In this document: positions 16,434-24,576 of the stretch, one piece after another
Position numbering within the stretch: position 1 is the stretch's first letter
Layout: every line of letters begins with the position of its first letter
Assembly (NCBI RefSeq): GCF_900100295.1
Contig: NZ_FNEV01000001.1
Location: 248,001-312,000, forward strand
Direction: 5' to 3'
DNA: 64,000 nt
Source of the DNA: Salimicrobium halophilum
GTDB lineage: Bacteria > Bacillota > Bacilli > Bacillales > Halobacillaceae
Notes under the pieces: generated by a model
Told to the model about the DNA's origin: nothing
Database searches by the model: none
What the model saw: only the letters and a program-made list of their open reading frames with translations
Translations under genes and position numbers: made by a program

Positions 16434-16998
16434 AGAGAAACTGATCCAACAGATGTCGACGAAAGAAATAACGAAGCAATTACTTCTCTCTCAAATATTT
16501 CTTTTCCTTCTTGGAATAGTGATCAGTGCCATCTTCATGGAGTCTTTCACCGAGCACTGGAAAAGCCAGTGGGATTTTACGTTCTCAGAAGGTGTATGGT
16601 ACGGGATCGTGCCTGCCCTCTTCATTATAGGCATGGACCTTTTACTTATGAAAACACTTCCTGAAAACCATTATGATGACGGGGGCATCAACAGGAAAGT
16701 ATTCGAAAAGCAGTCCGTGTCCATGATTGTACTTCTTACAGCAATCGTCGCGATCAGTGAAGAAGTTCTTTTCAGAGGCGTCCTTCAGCCGATGTTCAGT
16801 TATGTAACAGCAAGTCTGCTTTTTGCGCTCGTCCACATCCGTTATTTGAAGAAACCGGTACTTTTTCTATCCGTCCTTTACATAAGCTTTCTACTCGGGT
16901 TTGTATATGAACAAACCCAAGTATTGACTTATGTTATTATCGCTCATTTCTTAGTTGACGTGACATTGGCATTGATGATCCGCTATGGAACTCAATAG
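16423..16998 (+). CDS. ypbD: CPBP-family intramembrane metalloprotease YpbD
   Basis: A 191-residue polytopic membrane protein of the CAAX protease / bacteriocin-processing (CPBP, Abi) family. The motif EEVLFRGVLQP near residue 110 and a later histidine (ALVHIRY) supply the expected metal and catalytic residues; VIIAHFLVDVTLA is the third conserved motif. Its substrate is unknown. I start at ATG 16423, after GGAGG, which overlaps the last 11 bases of recS. Its stop overlaps the convergent cotJC stop by 7 bp with no terminator between. Confidence 0.88.
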   Translation: MTDKEKLIQQMSTKEITKQLLLSQIFLFLLGIVISAIFMESFTEHWKSQWDFTFSEGVWYGIVPALFIIGMDLLLMKTLPENHYDDGGINRKVFEKQSVSMIVLLTAIVAISEEVLFRGVLQPMFSYVTASLLFALVHIRYLKKPVLFLSVLYISFLLGFVYEQTQVLTYVIIAHFLVDVTLALMIRYGTQ

Positions 16999-17561
16999 TG
17001 GGAGGGGCTGCTCTGGTCATCTTTCAGGATCTCTACAGCTTCTCTGAATCGCTGGGAGTGGACGATTTCCCTTTCTCTCAAGAACTTCAGACTGTCGTTC
17101 AGGAACGGGTCATCGGACATGTTGATAATCCACTGATACGTCGCTCTCGCTTTTTCTTCGGCTGCGATGTCTTCATACAAGTCGGCGATAGGGTCGCCTT
17201 TCGCCTGAATATACGTAGCGGTCCAGGGGGAACCGGCACTATTGTTATAAAACAGAGCGTGATCATGGCTGGCATAATGGGCGCCCAGCCCCGCTTCTTC
17301 GAGTTCCTCCACAGATGCATCTTTCGTCAATTTATAAATCATCGTTGCGATCATTTCCAAATGAGCGAATTCTTCTGTTCCGATATCAGTGAGCAGTCCA
17401 ATCACTTTGTCCGGGATCGAATACCGCTGATTCAAATAGCGCAGGGCTGCCGAAAGCTCTCCGTCCGCCCCGCCGTACTGCTCCACCAGAAATTTGGCGA
17501 GCCTCGGATTGCATTCACTCACCTGTACCGGATATTGAAGTTTCTTTTCATATAGCCACAA
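16992..17561 (-). CDS. cotJC: Spore coat protein CotJC (manganese catalase family)
   Basis: CotJC is an inner spore coat component related to manganese catalases. The 189-residue product contains the di-metal ligand helices: GTEEFAHLEMIATMIYKL near residues 61-78 and DIAAEEKARATYQWII near 132-147, plus LREREIVHSQRF near the end. I start at TTG 17561 behind AGGAGGG; this gives (M)WLYEKKLQYP and exactly the 189 residues of the B. subtilis protein. It overlaps neither cotJB coding nor a terminator upstream and is last in cotJABC. Confidence 0.94.
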   Translation of the reverse strand: MWLYEKKLQYPVQVSECNPRLAKFLVEQYGGADGELSAALRYLNQRYSIPDKVIGLLTDIGTEEFAHLEMIATMIYKLTKDASVEELEEAGLGAHYASHDHALFYNNSAGSPWTATYIQAKGDPIADLYEDIAAEEKARATYQWIINMSDDPFLNDSLKFLREREIVHSQRFREAVEILKDDQSSPSHY

Positions 17562-17572
17562 AGATATCCCTC

Positions 17573-17821
17573 CTAAATTTGCCAGGGCCACGGAGAATTG
17601 TTCCACGTCCATGGGTACCCCGAGTAACTTCCTCCATATTGAAGAAGTGGTCCGTAATGTTCTTCATAGTTCCGTTTCGCCATTCTGCTTTCGTAAGCGA
17701 GTTCGTTGAATTGACGAATCGCCTCCATGTCATCAGGATGAGTATCAAGATAAAGGGTCAGTTCGACGAGGGCGAAATCGATTTCCTGGATGTGTAACAG
17801 CAAATCCTTCTGTTCCTTCAT
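17573..17821 (-). CDS. cotJB: Spore coat protein CotJB
   Basis: A small spore coat protein of 82 residues. Family signature: LTLYLDTHPDDMEAIRQFNE near residues 22-41, then HYGPL, and the aromatic C-terminus YPWTWNNSPWPWQI typical of CotJB. The start is ATG 17821, behind GGGAGGAAG; an in-frame ATG 36 bp further upstream would overlap cotJA coding. It lies between cotJA and cotJC with almost no gaps, so one transcript and coupled translation are likely. Confidence 0.94.
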   Translation of the reverse strand: MKEQKDLLLHIQEIDFALVELTLYLDTHPDDMEAIRQFNELAYESRMAKRNYEEHYGPLLQYGGSYSGYPWTWNNSPWPWQI

Positions 17822-18021
17822 TCTTCTCTTCCTCCCTCTGGCGAAAAGATCGGCCACAACGTGCCGCGCATCAAAGCTTTATGAAGCGGAAATTGAGGTA
17901 ATCCTCGTGGTTGGAATCCTATGAACAACTGCGGGGGTGTGGCATAATATTTCTTTTTGACGGGAGGGCAGGGGTCGTTCGGACTGATATAAGGGTGATA
18001 AGATCTGACGAATGAATTCAT
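17818..18021 (-). CDS. cotJA: Spore coat associated protein CotJA
   Basis: First gene of the cotJ operon; CotJA and CotJC depend on each other for assembly in the coat. The 67-residue protein has the family pattern SPNDPCPPVKKKYYATPPQL and GFQPRGLPQF, with HKALMRGTLWP following. ATG 18021 is preceded on the minus strand by GGAAGGAGG. It overlaps the cotJB start by 4 bases. A sigma-E-like promoter can be read upstream. Confidence 0.94.
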   Translation of the reverse strand: MNSFVRSYHPYISPNDPCPPVKKKYYATPPQLFIGFQPRGLPQFPLHKALMRGTLWPIFSPEGGREE

Positions 18022-18043
18022 GTGTCTTCCTCCTTCCGTCTGT

Positions 18044-18074
18044 ATTTTATGAATGGCGGTGGTTGTCCTATGAA
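18044..18074 (-). promoter_or_regulatory. Possible sigma-E promoter for cotJABC
   Basis: On the minus strand TTCATA (18074-18069) is followed after 17 nt by CATAAAAT (18051-18044), close to the sigma-E -10 pattern CATACANT. cotJ is known to be sigma-E controlled in B. subtilis. The -35 fit is weak. Confidence 0.35.
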
Positions 18075-18154
18075 CAGAAGTAAGAGCCCCTGATTTTTCT
18101 TTGCTATATTTTCTGGTATGATGAGTTAGGATTCATGAAGCTGAGGTGAATAAT

Positions 18155-18877
18155 GTGAGAAAATTTTGGATCACTTTCCTTTTAGTGGTAGGTATCCTCC
18201 GGTATATGGGAAAGAGAGCTGTCACACCGGTAAGAAGAGAAGAGACGATACGATTGAAGCACCTGAAAGAGTCATTCACTGTCCTGTTCGTCTCAGATGT
18301 GCACAACAATCGGATAGAGGACCGAATGACAAAAGAAGATGTGGACATCGTAGTGATAGGTGGAGATTTCGTCGACAAACGTGTGTCTGACGCTACAATG
18401 AAACATAATTTAGAGGCATTGACCAAGCTGAATAAACCTATTTTTTTCATCCCTGGCAACAATGATCGGGAAAAAGAGACGCTATTTGAATTGCTGGCGA
18501 CTTACGGGGTTATAACACTTTCTAACGATACGTATACGGGCGAAACGTACAGCATTACTGGACTAGATCCCTATCGGCCGGAAGGAACGACCCTCCCGCA
18601 GAAATCCAATGTCAGGCCATCTATTTTGATCGTGCACGACCCTTTCTTCATCCATGAGTGGCAGGATTACGCCGAAGATTACGATCTTGTGCTTGCCGGT
18701 CACACCCATGGCGGTCAAGTAAGATTCATGGGTTATGGTCCTTATGAACGCGGAGGATGGAAAAAGTTCGGAGGGAAATCGGTCTTTGTCAGTGAAGGGT
18801 ATGGCACTTCTCTGTTGCCGATCCGCTTAGAAACCCATTCAGAATATCATGTGTTCACCATGCAAAATGAAAGTTAG
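18155..18877 (+). CDS. ypbG: Metallophosphoesterase YpbG
   Basis: A calcineurin-like phosphoesterase of 240 residues. Metal-binding motifs appear in order: DVHNN, GGDFVD, GNNDRE, HDPF and GHTHGGQ. An N-terminal hydrophobic segment (FWITFLLVVGILRYMG) suggests membrane attachment with the catalytic domain outside or peripheral. The substrate is unknown. I start at GTG 18155, 8 nt after GAGG at 18143-18146; GTG 18146 overlaps that site. It is divergent from cotJ and followed by mecB, as ypbG-ypbH in B. subtilis. Confidence 0.9.
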   Translation: MRKFWITFLLVVGILRYMGKRAVTPVRREETIRLKHLKESFTVLFVSDVHNNRIEDRMTKEDVDIVVIGGDFVDKRVSDATMKHNLEALTKLNKPIFFIPGNNDREKETLFELLATYGVITLSNDTYTGETYSITGLDPYRPEGTTLPQKSNVRPSILIVHDPFFIHEWQDYAEDYDLVLAGHTHGGQVRFMGYGPYERGGWKKFGGKSVFVSEGYGTSLLPIRLETHSEYHVFTMQNES

Positions 18878-18927
18878 CCGTTTCTTCCTATAAAGAGATG
18901 CATATATAAAGGTAAGGGGGGATGTAT

Positions 18928-19503
18928 ATGCGCGTTGAACGTTTATCCACTCATAAGTTCAAAATATTTCTGACTTCGGATGACTTGATGGAACGGGGGT
19001 TGGAGAAAGAGGAGATATGGAAAGACCTTCCTAGGGTTCATCAGATTTTCAGCGATATGATGTTAGAAGCGCAGGAAGAACTGGGAGAAGAGCTCGCTGG
19101 TGTCCTTACTGTTCAAATATATCTGCTGCAGGCTCAAGGCATGCTTGTAGTCGTTACAAAATCTGAGGAGTCTTCCACTGATGAAGACGATTTTCTGGAG
19201 ATGAAAGTGACCTTGGATGAGCATAGAGAACTTATGTACAGATTCGAAGATATAGAAGATGTGATTAGTGTGACGAAAACACTCCATCGATTAGGAATGA
19301 CCGGAGGTACCCTGTATTCTTATGATCATTCGTATTACCTCATCCTCGAGGACTTCGAACTGGAAGACCAGGAGAAGGATGATGTAATTGCGCTTCTCTC
19401 TGAGTTTGGAGGAGCATCGACCATGACCTCGGTCTGGCTTCAGGAATATGGAGTGCGAGTCGCTTTTCGCGAGACGGTGGAGAAATTTCATTCATTCTTC
19501 TGA
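18928..19503 (+). CDS. mecB: Adaptor protein MecA 2 (MecB/YpbH)
   Basis: A MecA-family adaptor that brings substrates to the ClpC AAA+ protease. The 191-residue protein has the typical N-terminus MRVERLSTHKFKIFLTSDDL and DLMERGLEKEEIWKD. An acidic linker (SEESSTDEDDF, near residue 85) and the C-terminal ClpC-binding domain follow. Position between ypbG and gudB identifies it as the YpbH paralogue rather than MecA. I start at ATG 18928, 6 nt after GGGGGG; ATG 18922 is directly adjacent to that site and less likely. Confidence 0.92.
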   Translation: MRVERLSTHKFKIFLTSDDLMERGLEKEEIWKDLPRVHQIFSDMMLEAQEELGEELAGVLTVQIYLLQAQGMLVVVTKSEESSTDEDDFLEMKVTLDEHRELMYRFEDIEDVISVTKTLHRLGMTGGTLYSYDHSYYLILEDFELEDQEKDDVIALLSEFGGASTMTSVWLQEYGVRVAFRETVEKFHSFF

Positions 19504-19517
19504 TGAAGAAGAATGAA
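19491..19517 (+). repeat. Hairpin at the end of mecB
   Basis: TTCATTCTTC (19491-19500) pairs perfectly with GAAGAATGAA (19508-19517) around a 7-nt loop containing the mecB stop. No T run follows directly; T-rich sequence starts about 20 nt later. It may protect the 3' end or terminate weakly. Confidence 0.4.
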
Positions 19518-19524
19518 ACTTATC

Positions 19525-19538
19525 TGAAAACGCTTTCT
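19525..19538 (+). promoter_or_regulatory. CcpA operator (cre) before glutamate dehydrogenase
   Basis: TGAAAACGCTTTCT matches the cre consensus TGNAANCGNWNNCW at every fixed position and is almost a perfect palindrome. It lies 126 bp upstream of the dehydrogenase start and about 40 bp upstream of a candidate -35. Catabolite repression of glutamate breakdown through CcpA is known for B. subtilis rocG. Confidence 0.7.
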
Positions 19539-19578
19539 TTTTTGGGGCGATTTGTTATGATGAAAACGGAATGGTTCC

Positions 19579-19607
19579 TTTTCAATCCCTTTGATTGAGT
19601 GTATACT
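19579..19607 (+). promoter_or_regulatory. Candidate sigma-A promoter for glutamate dehydrogenase
   Basis: TTTTCA (19579-19584) and TATACT (19602-19607) are separated by 17 bp, 44 bp before the start codon. The -10 is good and the -35 is weak, which would fit an activator-dependent promoter. Confidence 0.4.
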
Positions 19608-19650
19608 ATTCACTGAAGATGGCGTGAATTTCATATAGGAGGTTTATGTG

Positions 19651-20916
19651 ATGGTAGCCGACAAACCAGGAGAGAAAGATAAAACGAATGTATTGACTTC
19701 TACTAGGACAGTTATTCAGGCAGCCCTTGATAAACTCGGGTATCCGAATGAAGTGTATGAACTACTGAAAGAACCTGTGCGTATGATGACGGTTCGGATA
19801 CCGGTCCGTATGGATGACGGTTCAATAAAGATATTCACCGGTTATCGTTCCCAGCATAACGATGCGATAGGTCCGACCAAAGGTGGCGTAAGGTTTCACC
19901 CGAACGTCTCGGAGACAGAAGTGAAGGCTCTTTCCATCTGGATGAGTCTGAAAGCAGGCATCGTCGATCTTCCTTATGGGGGAGGAAAAGGCGGAATCGT
20001 CTGTGATCCGAGGGAAATGTCCTTCCGTGAGCTTGAAGGGATAAGCAGAGGATATGTTCGGGCGATCAGTCAAATTGTAGGGCCTACGAAAGACATTCCT
20101 GCTCCTGACGTATTTACGAATTCGCAGATCATGGCATGGATGATGGATGAATACTCCAGAATTGATGAATTCAATAACCCAGGTTTCATAACAGGGAAAC
20201 CCATAGTACTTGGTGGTTCTCATGGAAGAGAGACTGCTACAGCCAAAGGTGTAACGATATGCATAGATGAAGCTGCGAAGAAAAAGAACATAGATATCGA
20301 AGGTTCACGTGTTGTCGTGCAGGGATTCGGAAACGCCGGGAGCTTTCTGGCGAAATTCATGTATGACAAGGGCGCAAAAATCGTAGGAATTTCTGATGCT
20401 CTCGGCGGTCTTCATGACCCTGAAGGATTAGATATCGATTATCTTCTCGATCGGCGGGACAGTTTCGGTACCGTCACGAATCTTTTCGATGATACGATTA
20501 CGAACGAAGAGCTGTTAGAACTGGATTGTGACATCCTTGTACCTGCAGCTATCGAAAATCAGATTACAGAAGAGAATGCACACAATATCAAGGCGAGCAT
20601 CGTCGTAGAAGCTGCGAATGGACCTACGACGTTAGAAGGGACGAAGATCCTGTCTGAGCGCGATATTCTCCTCGTTCCGGATGTGTTGGCTTCTTCCGGT
20701 GGAGTGACTGTCTCTTATTTTGAATGGGTACAGAACAACCAGGGTTTTTACTGGACAGAAGAAGAAGTGGAAGAGAAACTGCATAAAGTGATCGTGAAAG
20801 GGTTCGATAATGTCTATACGACAGCGGAAACAAGAAGGGTAGACATGCGCCTTGCCGCATACATGGTCGGTGTACGTAAAATGGCGGAAGCCGCCCGTTT
20901 TCGCGGATGGGTATAA
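19651..20916 (+). CDS. gudB: NAD-dependent glutamate dehydrogenase
   Basis: Catalyses oxidative deamination of glutamate to 2-oxoglutarate and ammonia. The 421-residue subunit shows the substrate-binding PYGGGKGGIVCDP (catalytic lysine) near residue 108, the catalytic aspartate in PAPDVFT, and the nucleotide-binding GFGNAGSF near residue 229; the C-terminus MAEAARFRGWV is typical. Position between mecB and ypdA corresponds to gudB, although the cre site upstream resembles rocG regulation. I start at ATG 19651, 8 nt after AGGAGG; GTG 19648 is also possible. A strong terminator follows. Confidence 0.95.
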   Translation: MVADKPGEKDKTNVLTSTRTVIQAALDKLGYPNEVYELLKEPVRMMTVRIPVRMDDGSIKIFTGYRSQHNDAIGPTKGGVRFHPNVSETEVKALSIWMSLKAGIVDLPYGGGKGGIVCDPREMSFRELEGISRGYVRAISQIVGPTKDIPAPDVFTNSQIMAWMMDEYSRIDEFNNPGFITGKPIVLGGSHGRETATAKGVTICIDEAAKKKNIDIEGSRVVVQGFGNAGSFLAKFMYDKGAKIVGISDALGGLHDPEGLDIDYLLDRRDSFGTVTNLFDDTITNEELLELDCDILVPAAIENQITEENAHNIKASIVVEAANGPTTLEGTKILSERDILLVPDVLASSGGVTVSYFEWVQNNQGFYWTEEEVEEKLHKVIVKGFDNVYTTAETRRVDMRLAAYMVGVRKMAEAARFRGWV

Positions 20917-20932
20917 GTTGATAAAGAAGAGG

Positions 20933-20966
20933 AAATCTCCTATCATAACGTTGATAGGAGATTTTT
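20933..20966 (+). terminator. Terminator after glutamate dehydrogenase gene
   Basis: AAATCTCCTATCA (20933-20945) and TGATAGGAGATTT (20952-20964) form a perfect 13-bp stem with a 6-nt loop, followed by TT. It separates gudB from ypdA. Confidence 0.8.
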
Positions 20967-20987
20967 AACGGACGGGGAGTGAAAGAT

Positions 20988-21980
20988 TTGCAACAAGAAC
21001 AGGTGATCATCATCGGAGCCGGCCCTTGTGGTATGAGTGCTGCGATAGAAATGAAAAGGAAAGGGTTGGATCCCCTTTTGATAGAGAAAGGGAATATCGT
21101 GAATTCCATTTATCATTACCCGACGCACCAGACGTTCTTCAGTTCCAGTGAGAAACTGGAGATTGGGAATATCCCGTTCATTTCTGAGCGTCAGAAACCG
21201 GTACGGAACGAGGCTCTTACGTATTACCGGGCTGTGTCCCAGCGTGAAGATCTAAGGATCAACACGTTCGAGCGGGTGGAAGAAGTGTCGAAAAAAGATC
21301 ACGGGTATGTGCTCGAGACCAGGGGTGAAGTGACTGGAGATAAGAAAAGATATACCGCGGATTATCTCGTTGTGGCCACCGGATACTATGATCAGCCGAA
21401 CTACATGGGGATTCCGGGAGAAGAGAAGGAGAAAGTCAGTCATTATTTCAAAGAAGCCCATCCTTATTTCGACAAAGAGGTCGCGGTCATAGGTGGAAAG
21501 AACTCTGCAGCTGATGCAGCATTGGAATTGGTGAAAGCTGGGGCACACGTGACGGTCCTTTACCGGGGTAGTGATTATTCGGGAAGCATCAAGCCCTGGA
21601 TCCTTCCGCAGTTCTCTTCCCTGGTGGACAAGGGAATCGTGACTATGGAATTCGAAGCGGACGTGAAAGAAATCACAGATGATGAAATCATTTATGCTGT
21701 GAACGGAGAAGAGAAAAGAGTGGCGAATGATTTTACGTTTGCGATGACAGGGTATAAGCCTGATCACCCTTTCATAAAAAATATCGGTGTCGATATTGAC
21801 GGGGATACGGGTAGACCGATGTTCAACGAAGAGACGATGGAGACGAATGTAAGCAGGGTATACGTAGCCGGAGTGATTGCGGCGGGATACAACAACAATG
21901 AGATCTTCATCGAAAACGGCAGATGGCACGGAGAGAAGATCGCTGCAGATATATGTAAAGAAAAAGAGCTCACCACTTAA
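20988..21980 (+). CDS. ypdA: YpdA-family bacillithiol disulfide reductase
   Basis: A flavoprotein of the pyridine nucleotide-disulfide reductase class, proposed to reduce oxidised bacillithiol using NADPH. About 330 residues with an FAD-binding IIGAGPCGMSAAIEM at the N-terminus, ATGYYDQP midway, and a second nucleotide motif VIGGKNSAADAALEL near residue 170. I start at TTG 20988, 8 nt after GGGGAG; GTG 20979 overlaps that site. bshA for bacillithiol synthesis lies at 57 kb in the same window, so the substrate can be made. A bidirectional terminator follows. Confidence 0.92.
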   Translation: MQQEQVIIIGAGPCGMSAAIEMKRKGLDPLLIEKGNIVNSIYHYPTHQTFFSSSEKLEIGNIPFISERQKPVRNEALTYYRAVSQREDLRINTFERVEEVSKKDHGYVLETRGEVTGDKKRYTADYLVVATGYYDQPNYMGIPGEEKEKVSHYFKEAHPYFDKEVAVIGGKNSAADAALELVKAGAHVTVLYRGSDYSGSIKPWILPQFSSLVDKGIVTMEFEADVKEITDDEIIYAVNGEEKRVANDFTFAMTGYKPDHPFIKNIGVDIDGDTGRPMFNEETMETNVSRVYVAGVIAAGYNNNEIFIENGRWHGEKIAADICKEKELTT

Positions 21981-21994
21981 TGGGTGGCACTATT

Positions 21995-22040
21995 AAAAAG
22001 GCAGAAGTCCCCTTCCTTGTAAGGGACTTCTGCCTTTTTT
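21995..22040. terminator. Bidirectional terminator between ypdA and ansA
   Basis: AAAAGGCAGAAGTCCC pairs perfectly with GGGACTTCTGCCTTTT around an 11-nt loop, with A and T tracts on the two flanks. It serves the convergent ypdA and ansA genes. Confidence 0.9.
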
Positions 22041-23008
22041 TACTGGAACATCGAGATGAGTTCCGGACGGTTGGTTGTCATTTCAAGAGCAATCATCAGT
22101 TTCAGTCTCGCTTTCGGTCCGTTCAATCCGTTCGCAAAGATAAGTCCGAGATCCTCTAAGTGTCTGCCTCCTCCTTCATAAGCATACGTCGGCTGTACAA
22201 AACCCTGGTAACATCTTGAAACGATCAGAACCGGAACTTCCTGCAGAACAGACTTCTCGAGAGAAGGGACCATAGCAGGAGGGAGGTTACCCTGACCGAG
22301 GGACTCGAGGACGATTCCATCTACGCCGGTCTCAAGAAGAGACTCGATCATCGTTCCATCCATCCCTGCGAAAGCTTTGAGCAATACCACGTTTTTGGAA
22401 AGCTTTTGAATGGGATAGGATTCTCTGTATGTCATCTTGTGGTGGAAAAACACCTGCTGTTTTGTCGTGATTCCAATAGGTCCGTATTGTGGGCTTTGGA
22501 AAGTCGCTACATTGGAGGTGGAGGTTTTGGTCACATTTTTGGCAGTGTGAATTTCATCATTCATGACCACCAGGACTCCCTTCTCGTGCGCCTCATCGCT
22601 GCTGGCCACTCTCACTGCAGTGATGAGATTGTAGAGGCCGTCCGCACCGATTTCATTCGCGGACCTCATGGCCCCTGTAACGATGACCGGTTTTCTCGTT
22701 TGCAGAAACAAGTCGAGGAAGTACGCAGTCTCTTCTAATGTATCTGTGCCATGAGTCACGACGATCCCGTCGTACTTCTTTTCACTGAAACGCTCGTGGA
22801 TCAGCTGCCCGAGTTTCAGCATATCTTCCGGTTTCATATGAGGGGAGGGGAGGTGGAAGACGGCTTCGTCCGAAATATTGGCGAAAGGGCTCACATGCTC
22901 CATAGCTTTCGAGAGAGGGTGGACGTCCGTCGTGTCCACTTCTCCGGTATCAGTATTTTCTTCCATGGATATGGTGCCACCTGTATGCAGAATTAATATA
23001 TTTTTCAA
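22040..23008 (-). CDS. ansA: Type I (cytoplasmic) L-asparaginase
   Basis: Hydrolyses asparagine to aspartate and ammonia. The 322-residue protein has the first catalytic threonine in ILILHTGGTIS at the N-terminus and the second in VVTHGTDTLEETAYFL near residue 86, followed by PVIVTGAMRSANEIGADG. There is no signal peptide, so it acts in the cytoplasm. I start at TTG 23008, 8 nt behind GGAG; GTG 23017 overlaps that site. It converges on ypdA and diverges from prsW. Confidence 0.93.
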   Translation of the reverse strand: MKNILILHTGGTISMEENTDTGEVDTTDVHPLSKAMEHVSPFANISDEAVFHLPSPHMKPEDMLKLGQLIHERFSEKKYDGIVVTHGTDTLEETAYFLDLFLQTRKPVIVTGAMRSANEIGADGLYNLITAVRVASSDEAHEKGVLVVMNDEIHTAKNVTKTSTSNVATFQSPQYGPIGITTKQQVFFHHKMTYRESYPIQKLSKNVVLLKAFAGMDGTMIESLLETGVDGIVLESLGQGNLPPAMVPSLEKSVLQEVPVLIVSRCYQGFVQPTYAYEGGGRHLEDLGLIFANGLNGPKARLKLMIALEMTTNRPELISMFQ

Positions 23009-23062
23009 CTGAATCACTCCATTTCCCGAGGTCTCTACCTTTTCCTACTTTCTCATGATAAT

Positions 23063-23743
23063 ATGGAAGGGATGGAAAGGAAAGTGGGGCTTTCAAGAGT
23101 GGCGATATTAATTACAGCTGTGGCACCTATCGTGGCACTTATGACATACATATATCTGAATAAGAAAGTTGAATTAGAGCCGCTTAATCTGATCTTCCGT
23201 GTGTTCGTCGTCGGAAGTCTGTTGGTTTTTCCTATCATGTTCGTGCAGTATGGCCTCGAACAGGAGGAAGTGCTGATGCAATCGGTGTGGAAACCGTTTT
23301 TATTTGCAGGTTTTCTTGAAGAATTTTTCAAGTGGTTCTTTTTTATGTTCATTGTCTATAAACATGAAAACTTCGACCATCACTATGACGGTATCATCTA
23401 CGGTGTATCCTTGAGCCTTGGATTCGCTACGGTAGAGAATATCATCTATCTCTTCTCGAACGGGATTGAAATAGCCTTTTTCCGTGCGGTATTTCCCGTG
23501 TCTTCCCATGCTCTCTTCGGTTTGATTATGGGGTATTACATGGGGAAAGCAAAGTTTCGTACCAAGAAGAAGAGGTTGAGTATAGCTCTTGCGCTTATTG
23601 TGCCGGTTTTTCTGCACGGGATATATGGGTACATGGTCAACCTGCAATCCTGGTTATATGGGCTCTTACCGTTCATGATAGTTCTATGGGTGTTGAGTAT
23701 CCAACTGATCCGACTTGCCAACAAACATCATATCAGACCTTGA
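23063..23743 (+). CDS. prsW: Intramembrane metalloprotease PrsW
   Basis: PrsW is the site-1 protease that cleaves anti-sigma factor RsiW in B. subtilis, starting the sigma-W envelope stress response. The 226-residue polytopic protein has the diagnostic motifs LEEFFKWFFF near residue 88, HHYDGIIYG near 110, GFATVENIIY near 121 and SSHALFG near 148. The start is uncertain: ATG 23063 has no clear ribosome binding site, while ATG 23072 and GTG 23084 are alternatives near GGAAGGG. Neither sigW nor rsiW is in this window. Confidence 0.9.
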   Translation: MEGMERKVGLSRVAILITAVAPIVALMTYIYLNKKVELEPLNLIFRVFVVGSLLVFPIMFVQYGLEQEEVLMQSVWKPFLFAGFLEEFFKWFFFMFIVYKHENFDHHYDGIIYGVSLSLGFATVENIIYLFSNGIEIAFFRAVFPVSSHALFGLIMGYYMGKAKFRTKKKRLSIALALIVPVFLHGIYGYMVNLQSWLYGLLPFMIVLWVLSIQLIRLANKHHIRP

Positions 23744-23752
23744 AGATCGTGG

Positions 23753-23780
23753 ACCGTCAATGGAATTGGCGGTTTTTTTC
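23753..23780 (+). terminator. Terminator after prsW
   Basis: ACCGTCAAT (23753-23761) pairs with ATTGGCGGT (23765-23773) over a 3-nt loop, one G-U pair, followed by a T run. Confidence 0.75.
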
Positions 23781-23808
23781 ATGGGAATGAAAATAATTCA
23801 AATCTCCC

Positions 23809-23837
23809 GAATAAAGCGGGCACGTAGACGCATGATA
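23809..23837 (+). promoter_or_regulatory. Sigma-G-type promoter for sleB
   Basis: GAATA (23809-23813) and CATGATA (23831-23837) are spaced 17 bp, matching the forespore sigma-G pattern (-35 GNATR, -10 CANNNTA). It ends 29 bp before the sleB start. sleB-ypeB is known to be sigma-G controlled in B. subtilis. Confidence 0.6.
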
Positions 23838-23865
23838 AGAGAAAGAGAGCGAAGGGGTGAACGGA

Positions 23866-24564
23866 TTGAGAACCATAGCTATGTTTCTGCTGTTATCAGC
23901 ACTTATGAGTACCAGTGCCAGCGGGTTCAGCGACCAAATCATTCAACAGGGAGCAGTAGGAGAAGATGTCATCGAGCTTCAGGCAAGATTGAAACACGTC
24001 GGCTATTACACGGGGGAGGTCGATGGAATATTCGGATGGGGTACCTATTGGGCCGTGCGGAATTTCCAATATGAATTCGGGATGGAAGTGGATGGGCTGG
24101 TAGGTCCTGATATGAAAGCGAGATTGGAGAGAGTAAGTACTTACGACCCTGGAAAGTACAAAAATCGAGGTCAGAATGCCGGTCATTCGATGAGTACTCC
24201 GAGCGGATATTCTGCGAATGACATCCAGCTGATGGCGAATGCGGTCTACGGGGAAGCGCGAGGGGAACCTTACGAAGGTCAGGTGGCGGTAGCTTCCGTC
24301 ATTCTGAACCGTGTGGAATCAGCGGCTTTTCCCAATTCGATTTCCGGTGTCATATTCGAACCGCGCGCTTTTACAGCTGTAGCGGATGGGCAGATATGGC
24401 TAGAGCCCAATGAAAGAGCCAGAGAAGCTGTTATTGATGCTCTGAATGGATGGGACCCTACCGGTGAAGCGATCTATTATTTCAATCCGAACACAGCAAC
24501 ATCAGATTGGATATGGTCCAGGCCGCAAATCAAACGAATCGGTAAGCATATTTTCTGTTATTAA
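23866..24564 (+). CDS. sleB: Spore cortex-lytic enzyme SleB
   Basis: SleB is the lytic transglycosylase that cuts spore cortex peptidoglycan at muramic lactam during germination. The 232-residue precursor has a signal peptide (RTIAMFLLLSALMSTSAS), a peptidoglycan-binding domain (GEDVIELQARLKHVGYYTG to about residue 95) and the C-terminal SleB/hydrolase 2 catalytic domain with the glutamate in NAVYGEARGEPYEGQ. I start at TTG 23866, 8 nt after GAAGGGG; GTG 23857 overlaps that site. ypeB follows after 12 bp; the two proteins stabilise each other. Confidence 0.94.
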   Translation: MRTIAMFLLLSALMSTSASGFSDQIIQQGAVGEDVIELQARLKHVGYYTGEVDGIFGWGTYWAVRNFQYEFGMEVDGLVGPDMKARLERVSTYDPGKYKNRGQNAGHSMSTPSGYSANDIQLMANAVYGEARGEPYEGQVAVASVILNRVESAAFPNSISGVIFEPRAFTAVADGQIWLEPNERAREAVIDALNGWDPTGEAIYYFNPNTATSDWIWSRPQIKRIGKHIFCY

Positions 24565-24576
24565 AGGAGCGTACCT

